Below the pieces are notes generated by a model. It was given only the letters and a program-made list of their open reading frames with translations. It had not been told where the DNA came from and searched no databases. Positions 25,792-35,000 of a DNA stretch of 64,000 nt are shown piece after piece (position 1 is the first letter of the stretch; every line of letters starts with the position of its first letter). Where the stretch lies: NCBI GenBank assembly GCA_946413585.1, contig CAMKLG010000007.1:1-64000 (forward strand), in the 5' to 3' direction. Source of the stretch: an uncultured Bacteroidales bacterium. GTDB taxonomy: Bacteria > Bacteroidota > Bacteroidia > Bacteroidales > WCHB1-69. Position numbers and translations under genes: made by a program.

Positions 25792-27723
25792 ATGGAAAAT
25801 CTATTGTCTCATATTCATAATGTGGAAGATCTGCGAAAGCTGTCTGTCAATGAGTTACCGCAGTTGTGCAACGAACTTCGGCATTTCATTATTGAGCAGA
25901 CGGCCGAGCATCCCGGTCACCTTGGGTCGAGTTTGGGTGTGGTGGAGCTGACGGTGGCCATTCATTACGTTTTCGATACCCCGAACGACAAGCTGATTTG
26001 GGATGTAGGTCATCAGGCTTACTGCCATAAAATACTGACTGGCAGAAAAGAACAGTTCTGCACTAATCGTTGCTACAATGGCATTAGCGGTTTCCCTCAC
26101 CGTGAAGAGAGCGAGTTCGATGCATTTGGCACAGGGCACTCCTCTACGTCTGTTTCGGCAGCGTTGGGCATGGCGGTGGCAGCTAAAATGGAAGGCAACA
26201 TGACTCGCAGTCACATTGCCGTCATCGGTGACGGTGCTATTGGTGGTGGCATGGCCTTTGAGGCTATGAACCAGGCTCCTTATCGCGATGTCAATATGCT
26301 TATCATTCTGAATGATAATAAGATATCGATTGATAAAAGTACGGGTGCAATGAGCAAATATCTGCTTTCCATCACGACTTCCCCTGCTTATAACCGTTTG
26401 AAAAATCGTCTTTGGAATGCGTTCACTTTCCGTACCAATCATCCTAACCGCGTTACCAATTTTTTCAGTAAGATGGGTAACTCTGTGAAAGGCTGGTTGT
26501 TCGGTGGAAGCAATTGGTTCCAAAGTTTGGGCTATCGCTATTTTGGTCCCGCTGATGGTCACGATGTCATCAATTTGGTGAAAACCTTGCAGGCTATGAA
26601 GAAGCTGCCGAGTCTGAAACTGCTCCATGTTCTGACAGTAAAGGGTAAAGGTCTTGAAGCGGCGGAACAAAACCAGACCCAATACCATGCTCCTGGCAAG
26701 TTCGATCCCGATACGGGGCAGATCATACGTGCGGAAGAGAAGCAGCAACCTCCTAAATATCAGGATGTTTTCGGCAATACCATTTTGGAACTAGCGCGTA
26801 AGGACGATAAAGTGGTAGGTATCACGCCGGCTATGGCCACAGGCTGTTCACTCACTATCATGGACAAAGTGTTTCCAGAGCGTGTCTTTGACGTGGGTAT
26901 TGCGGAACAGCACGCCGTTACTTTCTCAGCTGGCTTGGCCACAGAAGGTTACGTGCCGTTCTGTAACATCTACTCTTCCTTTTTGCAACGAGGTTATGAT
27001 CAGGTGATTCACGATGTGGCGTTACAGAAACTACCGGTCATCTTCTGCATTGATCGTGCGGGACTGGTTGGCGAAGACGGAGCTACGCACCAAGGATCAT
27101 TCGATTTGGCTTTCCTGCGCTGTATTCCTGACCTTATCATCGCTTCTCCCTACAATGAACATGAACTCCGAAACCTGATGGTGACGGCTTATCATAATGC
27201 TAAGAATCAAGGACTTCCGTTCGTGATTCGCTATCCGCGCGGACGTGGAGTACTCGTTGATTGGCATAACGAACCGCAAATTTTGCCTATTGGCAAAGGT
27301 CGTTTGCTTCGTGAGGGCCAAAAGGTGCTGATTTTGACGATTGGACCCTTGGGAAACAATGTGCAAAATGTGTTGGAAAAATTGAAAAAGGAAGGCATTA
27401 CCCCAGCTCATTTCGATGTGCGTTATCTTAAACCGTTGGATGAATGTGCGTTGGAACAATATCTTAACGATTATCCAATATGGATTACAGTGGAAGACGG
27501 CACTGAAAAAGGCGGTTTGTTCTCTGAAATTTCTGAATTCCTTGACCGTAAAGACGTGATAAATAGCACTCCTACAACAAGACCGCACTTGTTGCACGTC
27601 GCTCTCCCCGATCGTTTCATCACCCACGGCGACATCCCCCACCTTTACAAAGAGGTTGGCTTTGATAAGGATTCGATTGAAAAAGTGGTGCGGGATGCAT
27701 GGCAGTCAGCCTTTAGCTTTTAG
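25792..27723 (+). CDS. dxs: 1-deoxy-D-xylulose-5-phosphate synthase
   Basis: Joins pyruvate and glyceraldehyde 3-phosphate, using thiamine diphosphate, in the first step of the MEP isoprenoid pathway. 643 residues, full length. Seen: HPGHLGSSLGVVELTVA, DVGHQAYCHKILTGR, the TPP motif GDGAIGGGMAFEAMN, catalytic-domain EQHAVTFSAGLA, and DRAGLVGEDGATHQGSFD. The middle TPP-site end LNDNKISID differs slightly from the common LNDNxMSIS. Last tightly linked gene of the operon starting at 22285. Confidence 0.97.
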   Translation: MENLLSHIHNVEDLRKLSVNELPQLCNELRHFIIEQTAEHPGHLGSSLGVVELTVAIHYVFDTPNDKLIWDVGHQAYCHKILTGRKEQFCTNRCYNGISGFPHREESEFDAFGTGHSSTSVSAALGMAVAAKMEGNMTRSHIAVIGDGAIGGGMAFEAMNQAPYRDVNMLIILNDNKISIDKSTGAMSKYLLSITTSPAYNRLKNRLWNAFTFRTNHPNRVTNFFSKMGNSVKGWLFGGSNWFQSLGYRYFGPADGHDVINLVKTLQAMKKLPSLKLLHVLTVKGKGLEAAEQNQTQYHAPGKFDPDTGQIIRAEEKQQPPKYQDVFGNTILELARKDDKVVGITPAMATGCSLTIMDKVFPERVFDVGIAEQHAVTFSAGLATEGYVPFCNIYSSFLQRGYDQVIHDVALQKLPVIFCIDRAGLVGEDGATHQGSFDLAFLRCIPDLIIASPYNEHELRNLMVTAYHNAKNQGLPFVIRYPRGRGVLVDWHNEPQILPIGKGRLLREGQKVLILTIGPLGNNVQNVLEKLKKEGITPAHFDVRYLKPLDECALEQYLNDYPIWITVEDGTEKGGLFSEISEFLDRKDVINSTPTTRPHLLHVALPDRFITHGDIPHLYKEVGFDKDSIEKVVRDAWQSAFSF

Positions 27724-27748
27724 CCTTTTAGTTACAGCCAACAGCCAA
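27721..27748. repeat. GCCTTTTAG/GCCAACA word array after dxs
   Basis: TAGCCTTTTAGTTACAGCCA then ACAGCC directly follows the dxs stop codon. It shares the GCCAACA word with 20297-20323 and 50421-50490. Confidence 0.55.
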
Positions 27749-27776
27749 AAATTTTGTATGATTCAAAATCAATATT

Positions 27777-29189
27777 ATGACATTCAAGAAAGTATTTCTT
27801 ATTCCGTTGATATTATTGACAATCTGTTCATTTTCAACAATATATGCTCAGTCCGAGCGGCAGTTTGAAACAGATCCTGTGATCCTGAACCGCATTGAAC
27901 AATGGCAGGATTTGAAGTTTGGTCTGATGATGCACTGGGGGATATATTCGCAGTGGGGAGTTGTGGAGTCATGGTCGATTTGCAACGAACCGTGGATTGA
28001 TCGGAATGGAGAACCATATACCGATTATAAGGCTCGATACCAAGCACTTAACAAAACATTTAACCCGACACAGTTTGATCCAGAATCCTGGGCGAGATTG
28101 GCCAGTGATTGTGGTATGAAGTACTTCGTTTTCACCACAAAGCATCACGATGGTTTTTGCATGTACGATACCAAAGAGACGGATTATTCCATTACGGGCA
28201 AGGATTGTCCGTTTTCTTCGAATCCTAATGCTGACGTGACGCGCGCATTGGTGAAGGCCTTCCGTAGCGAAGGTCTTTGGACAGGATTGTACTTCTCGAA
28301 ACCCGACTGGCATTGTCCCGATTATTGGGCTCCCGAATGGGCGACTCCGGATCGCAATGTGAACTACGACCCCACAAAACATCCCGAAAGATGGGAGAAA
28401 TACTGTGACTTTACGCGCAAGCAATTGCACGAGTTGGCCAACAATTACGGCGACATTGACATTCTGTGGCTTGATGGTGGCTGGGTGCGTCCTGAATGGA
28501 GCGTAGATGACGAATGTCGCGATTGGTTAGGTTGCCAAGGTTGGATTCAAGATATTGACATGAAGCGCGTTGCGAAAGACGTGCGCGCCAATAACCCTGA
28601 CCTTATCATTGTAGATCGTAGTGTGCACGGCAAGTACGAGAACTATCGTACGCCAGAGCAGCAGGTCCCTGATACGTTACTTCCCTATCCGTGGGAAACC
28701 TGCATGTCGATGGGAGATTCTTGGTCATACGTTCCCACAGACAACTACAAATCGACGAATCGTCTGATACACTTGTTGATAGACATTGTGGCTAAAGGCG
28801 GTAATTTCCTGCTGAATGTAGGACCGTCTCCGGAAGGCACGTTGCCCCCAACTGCTGTGGAACGTTTGAAGGATATGGGTAAATGGCTGAATATCAATGG
28901 AAGAGCAATATACCAAACGCGCCCATGCTATCCGTATTGCTACGGACAGGTACGTTTTACTCAGAACAAGGAGGGACAACGTTACGCATTGTTGTTACTT
29001 CCTGAAAATGAAGCTGTTCCTGCGACTTTTACTTTCAAAAATCTGGAGAAACCCGTGAAGACGGGCAAGGCCACCATTCTGGGTACTCTCGAAAAAGCCA
29101 CTATTTCCAAAAAAGGCGACGAATACACTATTACGTTGCCGAAGGGCGTGCGCCAAAAGGCGACTGATGCCGTTGTGGTAGTCTTATAA
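27777..29189 (+). CDS. GH29 alpha-L-fucosidase
   Basis: 470 residues with signal peptide MTFKKVFLIPLILLTICS and cleavage after FSTIYA. Retaining exo-alpha-L-fucosidase family acting on fucosylated glycans in the periplasm or outside. Motifs: KFGLMMHWGIYSQWG, FTTKHHDGFCMYD, and DILWLDGGW whose Asp233 aligns with the family nucleophile. VAKGGNFLLNVGPSPEG is the closing conserved segment. A short beta-sandwich of about 90 residues ends the protein. Ends at a perfect terminator; begins 53 bases after dxs without a clear promoter box. Confidence 0.96.
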   Translation: MTFKKVFLIPLILLTICSFSTIYAQSERQFETDPVILNRIEQWQDLKFGLMMHWGIYSQWGVVESWSICNEPWIDRNGEPYTDYKARYQALNKTFNPTQFDPESWARLASDCGMKYFVFTTKHHDGFCMYDTKETDYSITGKDCPFSSNPNADVTRALVKAFRSEGLWTGLYFSKPDWHCPDYWAPEWATPDRNVNYDPTKHPERWEKYCDFTRKQLHELANNYGDIDILWLDGGWVRPEWSVDDECRDWLGCQGWIQDIDMKRVAKDVRANNPDLIIVDRSVHGKYENYRTPEQQVPDTLLPYPWETCMSMGDSWSYVPTDNYKSTNRLIHLLIDIVAKGGNFLLNVGPSPEGTLPPTAVERLKDMGKWLNINGRAIYQTRPCYPYCYGQVRFTQNKEGQRYALLLLPENEAVPATFTFKNLEKPVKTGKATILGTLEKATISKKGDEYTITLPKGVRQKATDAVVVVL

Positions 29190-29214
29190 CCATTTTCTTG
29201 CGAAAAACCATCAG

Positions 29215-29257
29215 ATATTTTAACTATTCAATCCTGAATAGTTAAAATATTTTTTTA
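29215..29257 (+). terminator. Rho-independent terminator after the fucosidase gene
   Basis: Perfect 16-bp stem: ATATTTTAACTATTCA (29215-29230), loop ATCC, TGAATAGTTAAAATAT (29235-29250), then a T run to 29256. The strongest terminator in the window. Confidence 0.92.
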
Positions 29258-29297
29258 TCTGTCTGAAAATCAGAGATAAAAAAATTTTCCAAAACTC

Positions 29298-29328
29298 TTG
29301 ACAAAGGTGCTTTCTCGTTGTATCTTTG
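29298..29328 (+). promoter_or_regulatory. Promoter for comEC
   Basis: TTGACA (29298-29303), 17 bases, then TATCTTTG (29321-29328). The -7 box is of the Bacteroidota type; the upstream hexamer also equals the classical sigma-70 -35 at ideal spacing, while CTTG at 29297-29300 gives the 20-base Bacteroidota spacing. It lies 40 bases before the ATG. Confidence 0.7.
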
Positions 29329-29368
29329 CCAAGAGAAAACTAATGTTTGACCTAAAACAAAAAATTGT

Positions 29369-31450
29369 ATGAAACTTGAAAACTATCCCATAGTGAAAGT
29401 GCTTTTGCCTTATGTTGTTGGCATTATGGTTGCTTATTTCGGAGATTTTTCCGACAAGGTGTGTAGCATCGTGACCTATGTAACTGGTATTCTGTTTGTT
29501 GCATCGATTTTGTGCTCTTTTGTCAAAGCATATAAATGGCGTGCGATTACGACAACCATAATGGTCACATCGTACCTATTGGCAGGTATTTTCTTGACAA
29601 ATAAACATTTCCATTCTCCTTTGCCAGATCATTTGATGGAAGGCAACTCGGATTGGGTAATGCGCGTATCAGAAGAACCAACTCCACGGGAAAAGAGTAT
29701 GAAAGTAGTGGCAGAAGTGTTGAAAACATCAGAGAACCAGAAGCTTATATCCAAAGTTCTGCTCTATCTTCAGCCTTCCGATGAGGCTCACGAACTGCGT
29801 TATGGTGATCTGCTGTTTGTGCATACGAATTTGTCGCGTATTGAACCGCCATACAATCCGGAAGCTTTTGACAATCAACAGTATATGCGACGGCGAGGTA
29901 TCTATTATTCGGGCTTTGTGCGCGATGGTGCTTGGCATTGCTTTGGGCATGCACCCGCCAATCGATTGATATTTGTTGCCCAAAACATTCGTAATCAATT
30001 GACAAACATATACATAGCAGCGGGGATGAATGGCGATGAATTTGATATTTTGAAGGCCATCCTTTTAGGGGATGACGATACATTGGATCCTGAATTGAAA
30101 GCCTCCTATTCTTCGGCGGGAGTGAGTCACATTCTGTGTGTTTCGGGAATGCATGTTGGAGTTATCTTTATGATTATCAATTTCCTATTGAAACCCTTAG
30201 ACCTGTTTCGAAGTTCCAAAATTTTCAAAAGTGTGTTGGTGATGTTGGTGATTTGGCTTTATGCGCACATCACAGGGCTGGCTCCATCGGTGACACGCTC
30301 TGCCACGATGTTCTCTTTTGTGGCGATTGGTCAGCTACTGCGAAGAAATACCAATGTCTTTCACAGTCTCTTTGCGTCGATGTTTATCTTATTGGTTATT
30401 AATCCGTTGCTTCTCTTTGAAGTGGGTTTTCAGCTGAGCTATCTTGCGGTGGCGGGCATCGTGCTGTTCCAGCCGAAGCTTTCAGCTGTTTACAAGTGTA
30501 GAACGAAGATTGGCAACTATTTTTGGGAATTGCTGTCCGTTTCTGTGGCGGCGCAGCTTGGCACCTCGCCCATCTCCATTTACTATTTCGCCCAATTCCC
30601 TAACTATTTCATGCTTTCGAACTTAAGTGTGATTACCCTTTCATTTGTGGTCATTATCACTGGCGTAGCGTTGCTGCCTGTCTCTCTATTCCCGTTTCTC
30701 GCACACTATCTGTCCACCCTGCTGACACTGGAAATCAGACTGATGAACATAATGATCACATTCATCGAAAATCTTCCTGGTTCAGTGACGGGGAATTTGG
30801 ATTACCGATTGTCGCAAGTACTTCTTTTATATGGAGTTATCTTGTTTATCTGCTTATGGCTTTATCAGAAGCATCGAAGATTCTTTTGGACTGCAAGTGT
30901 CTGTTTCACATTGTTTTGCATTTCTTTTCCCGTCAAAGAGAGGATGCTTTGTCGGGAGACAAGCTATATGGCTTATCATATCCGAAAAAGCAGTGCCTTG
31001 GAGTTCAATTACCATGGTCGGGCGATTGTGTTTGCGGATTCCATTCGTCACGCGGAAGACAAGCTGTATCAGTACAATATACGCAATCATGCGTTGCGAC
31101 ACCATCTACAGACCGAAATGGTGGATTTGGATACCGTCCAGTTCGACTGTCCCTTTCTATGCAAGCGAGGAAACTTCATCCGTTTTGGAAATAGGAACTT
31201 CTTTATTCTCACCCAAAAGCAGAAAATTTGGAAGGGCGATTATGTGTCAGGTTTGCGGATTGATTGCCTTTTTTTAAGACAAAATCCGAGGATGGATCCA
31301 GAAGAATTGTTGGCCATTATTCCATTTCAGGAAGTGATAGCAGACGGTTCAAATACACCGTTTTACATAGACCGTTGGCGGGTTTTCTGCGAATCAAACC
31401 ATATCCCATTCACCTATACTGGAGACCATAAAATGACTAACGGAAGGTAG
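29369..31450 (+). CDS. ComEC/Rec2 family DNA-uptake channel protein
   Basis: 693 residues with many membrane segments. An amino-terminal membrane/OB-like region is followed by the Competence domain: GDDDTLDPELKASYSSAGVS, HILCVSGMHVGVIFMIINF, GLAPSVTRSATMFSF and ELLSVSVAAQLGTSPISIYYF. ComEC moves single-stranded DNA across the inner membrane in natural transformation. The carboxy part after the membrane region (about 530-693) is not a recognisable metallo-beta-lactamase domain, as is often the case in Bacteroidota homologues. Own promoter; upstream of ruvA. Confidence 0.92.
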   Translation: MKLENYPIVKVLLPYVVGIMVAYFGDFSDKVCSIVTYVTGILFVASILCSFVKAYKWRAITTTIMVTSYLLAGIFLTNKHFHSPLPDHLMEGNSDWVMRVSEEPTPREKSMKVVAEVLKTSENQKLISKVLLYLQPSDEAHELRYGDLLFVHTNLSRIEPPYNPEAFDNQQYMRRRGIYYSGFVRDGAWHCFGHAPANRLIFVAQNIRNQLTNIYIAAGMNGDEFDILKAILLGDDDTLDPELKASYSSAGVSHILCVSGMHVGVIFMIINFLLKPLDLFRSSKIFKSVLVMLVIWLYAHITGLAPSVTRSATMFSFVAIGQLLRRNTNVFHSLFASMFILLVINPLLLFEVGFQLSYLAVAGIVLFQPKLSAVYKCRTKIGNYFWELLSVSVAAQLGTSPISIYYFAQFPNYFMLSNLSVITLSFVVIITGVALLPVSLFPFLAHYLSTLLTLEIRLMNIMITFIENLPGSVTGNLDYRLSQVLLLYGVILFICLWLYQKHRRFFWTASVCFTLFCISFPVKERMLCRETSYMAYHIRKSSALEFNYHGRAIVFADSIRHAEDKLYQYNIRNHALRHHLQTEMVDLDTVQFDCPFLCKRGNFIRFGNRNFFILTQKQKIWKGDYVSGLRIDCLFLRQNPRMDPEELLAIIPFQEVIADGSNTPFYIDRWRVFCESNHIPFTYTGDHKMTNGR

Positions 31451-31462
31451 CCCCAAATTTTG

Positions 31463-31470
31463 TATTTTTG
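31463..31470 (+). promoter_or_regulatory. -7 promoter box for ruvA-sprA-ddpX
   Basis: TATTTTTG, 19 bases before the ATG at 31489. The leader would be only about 13 bases. An in-frame TTG at 31468 is part of this box and can be dismissed as a start. Confidence 0.65.
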
Positions 31471-31488
31471 CCGCTTATTTTTAAGAAT

Positions 31489-32079
31489 ATGATTAACCAC
31501 GTAAAAGGCACTATAGAAGAAGTGAATCCTGCCTATGTCATCGTCGAGACATCCGGTGGGGTGGGCTATACCATCAACATCTCCTTGGCTACTTTTTCGC
31601 AAGTCAAGGATCAAAAAGAGGTTAAGTTGCTTACTCATTTCATCGTGAAGGAAGACGCGCAAGTGCTTTATGGGTTCGCGACAGAAGAAGAACGCGAACT
31701 TTTCAAGCTGCTAATATCCGTTAACGGTATCGGACCGAACACCGCACGACTGATTTTGTCGTCGATGAGTGTAGGAGAGGTACTGAACGCCATCGCCATG
31801 GAGGATGTGAAGACGATACAGTCGGTGAAAGGCATTGGAACGAAGACGGCACAACGTGTGGTGATAGAGTTGAAAGACAAGGCCAAGAAGGCTTCTTGGG
31901 CAGATGCAACAAAAATTAATGTCGCATACAATAATAATAAGTATGAAGCGTTATCTGCTCTGGTCGCTTTAGGTTTTCCGAAGAATAATGCTGAAGCGGT
32001 CTTGGATAAAATTATTAAAGTAGAAGGAATACAACTAACTGTAGAAGAACTCATTAAGAAGGCGTTGAAATTATTGTAA
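31489..32079 (+). CDS. ruvA: Holliday junction branch migration protein RuvA
   Basis: 196 residues; binds four-way junctions as a tetramer and loads RuvB. Amino OB-fold MINHVKGTIEEVNPAYVIVE, helix-hairpin-helix region SVNGIGPNTARLILSSM and SVKGIGTKTAQRVVIELKDK, and the short carboxy RuvB-binding domain EALSALVALGFPKNNAEAVL are all present. It sits 16 bases before sprA, an adjacency I recall from other Bacteroidota genomes. Confidence 0.97.
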   Translation: MINHVKGTIEEVNPAYVIVETSGGVGYTINISLATFSQVKDQKEVKLLTHFIVKEDAQVLYGFATEEERELFKLLISVNGIGPNTARLILSSMSVGEVLNAIAMEDVKTIQSVKGIGTKTAQRVVIELKDKAKKASWADATKINVAYNNNKYEALSALVALGFPKNNAEAVLDKIIKVEGIQLTVEELIKKALKLL

Positions 32080-32095
32080 ACCAAAAAGAGGAAAT

Positions 32096-35000
32096 TTGAA
32101 AGTAAAGCATTATATATTATATAGTATCATATTGGCACTCCTGTTAGGTTGTTTCGGATTATCGAAACTACAGGCTGCTAAATGGTCTGTTGATCATAAG
32201 CCGTTGCCTAAGAAGGCTGAAACTGAAACGCAAGAGCCATCTCCTGTTTGTCCGCCGGACACCAATCCTCCGGCATTACCGCAACCTGACATCAACCCGT
32301 TGAATCCTGATCCGGACAATCCGTTTTATTTGCAAAACCCTCCGGGAGTAGGTCAGACCATTATCTATGACCCCGTTACCAATACGTATAATTTCCAGTA
32401 TATGACGGGTAGCACCCCTTTCGGCGCAGGAACGTATATGGATGTCAAAGAGTATATTGACTACGACTTACAACAAAGTATTCACGATTATTGGCAGAAT
32501 CAGAGTCGGAGTATTGGATCTAAAGGCAACTCTCGCACCGGTAGCGGTTTGATTCCGCAACTTCATATCGGCGGTGACATCTTTGAAGGTATTTTCGGTA
32601 GTAATACGATCGACATCCGCCCTTCAGGTTCTGTGGGACTGAAATTGGGTGCTAAATTCACCAAAACTGATAACTGGAACTTGCCGGTGAAGCAGCGTAA
32701 ACAACTTCAATTGGACTTTGACGAAGATATCCAATTGAATTTGCTGGCTAAAATCGGAGATAAGATTGAGTTTAATTTGAACTATTCGACTGATGAATTG
32801 GCAGTGACTACGAAGACAGATCAAATCAAGCTCAAGTACAACGGTAAAGAGGATGATATTCTGCAACTTATTGAATTTGGTGATATTACGTTTCCGCTGA
32901 ATAGCACGCTTATCACGGGTAGCCAAAGCCTTTTCGGTGTGAAAACGCAACTCAAATTCGGTAACTTCTTCGTGACGGCCGTTGCTTCCCGAAAGAAAGG
33001 CTCCACACAGAACATCACAGTGACGGGCGGTGCAGAGGAGACAGACTTTTATTTCCGTGCTGATGAGTATGAAGAAAACAAGCACTTCTTCCTCAGCCAG
33101 TTCTTCGAGGAACATTACAACGAATATTTGAGTACTTTGCCTTTGGTTAGCTCTCCTATCGTGATTACCAAGATTGAGGTTTGGAGAACGACCGTCGGTG
33201 CGGCAACTACAAATAACCGTAATGTCGTGGCATTCACAGACTTAGGTGAGTATGACCCTGAGTTTGTCAATATTTCCTATAACCCGGCATTTCAAGGAGG
33301 TCAACTTCCTGACAACTATACCAACAATTTGACGATGTACGCGGACAGTTCATTGATTCGTGACATCTCCCAAGTGTCGAGCAATATGCAGTCGATCGGT
33401 ATGAAGTCGGGAACAAACTACGAAAAAGTAGAGAGTGCCCGTCTGTTGTCATCGAATGAATATACGGTGAACACGAAGTTGGGTTTCATCTCCTTGAATT
33501 CGGCATTGGCTTCTGACCAAGTGTTGGCAGTGGCATTCCAATACACGGTGATTGGTGACGACCACGTGTATCAAGTCGGTGAGTTCTCTAACGAAGTGGC
33601 GACCCCGAACTGTATTCGAGCCAAATTGTTGAAGAGTTCCAATCTGAACGTCAAGTCTCCTTTGTGGAACTTGATGATGAAAAACGTCTATAGCCTTTCC
33701 GCCTATCAGGTCTCTCCTGATAAATTCCGTTTGAATATTCTTTACACAGGTGATGCTGAGGGAGTGGCAAACGGTTTCTTCACGCAGGGTGCACAGAAGG
33801 GTATTCCCTTGATTCGTTTGATGGGCTTGGACCGTTTGAATATTCAACAGGATCCTACACCGGATGGTATTTTCGACTTCATAGATGGTGCGCAACTCGT
33901 GGGTGGTACTATTAACTCCAGCAACGGTCGTGTCTATTTCCCCACTACGCAACCTTTTGGTAAAGACTTACGGGCAGTTCTCGATGACCCCGAGTTGGCT
34001 GATAAATATGCGTTTGATTCTTTGTACACCATGACAAAGACTATGGCGCAGCAGATTACGAACAAAAATAAATACTACATCGAAGGTAGTTACCGCTCTT
34101 CCTACGGTTCCGAGTTCCATTTCACGGGCGGCGGTGCCACCAAGTCTGTGAAGGTGACCGCCGGCGGTATCACACTGACCGAGAATGTGGATTACACGGT
34201 TAACTATGACATGGGTGTGGTAACGATTATCAACCAGAGTATTTTGGCTTCAGGTACGCCCATCCAGATTTCGCCCGAAGTGGATGATGCCTACCAAACT
34301 GATAAACGCATGTTCGGTGTGAATTTGGATTATGTGTTCTCTCCTGACTTTACGGTTGGTGCTACATTGCTGAATCTTAGCGAGCGTCCCATTACCAACA
34401 AGGTCAACTATGGCGATGAACCTATCAATAACTTGATTTGGGGTATGAATTTCGCCTATAAAACCGAGCTTCCTTTCATTACAAAAGCAATTGATCTCCT
34501 GAGTTTTCATCATACCACAACCAAATCTTACCTGAATTTGGATGGTGAGTTCGCCCATTTCATTCCCGGCCATTCTCGCCAGATTGGTAAAAGTGGTACC
34601 ACTTACATTGATAATTTCGAGTCGGCGAAATCGACTATTGACTTGATGAATATCAATAACTGGGTGATGGCTTCTACGCCGCAAGGTCAGCCTGATCTTT
34701 TCCCAGAGGCTGCACCTGTGCCTATTACCGCCCCAGTGCGCCGTCAGTTAGCTTACGGCTATAACCGCGCCCGCATGGCATGGTACATCATTGACCCGTT
34801 ATTCTACAACAGCGGCTCTTCGGTACCCTCCAACATTACATCAGAAGATTTATCGTATCCTTACGCGCGTGCCGTTTATGAGCCGGAGTTGTTCCCCTAT
34901 AAGGAACGTCCGACTAGCCTTTCCACACTTATGACCGTGTTCAATATCGCTTATTATCCTTCAGAAAGAGGTGCCAACAACTATGATGTGGATGGTTCTG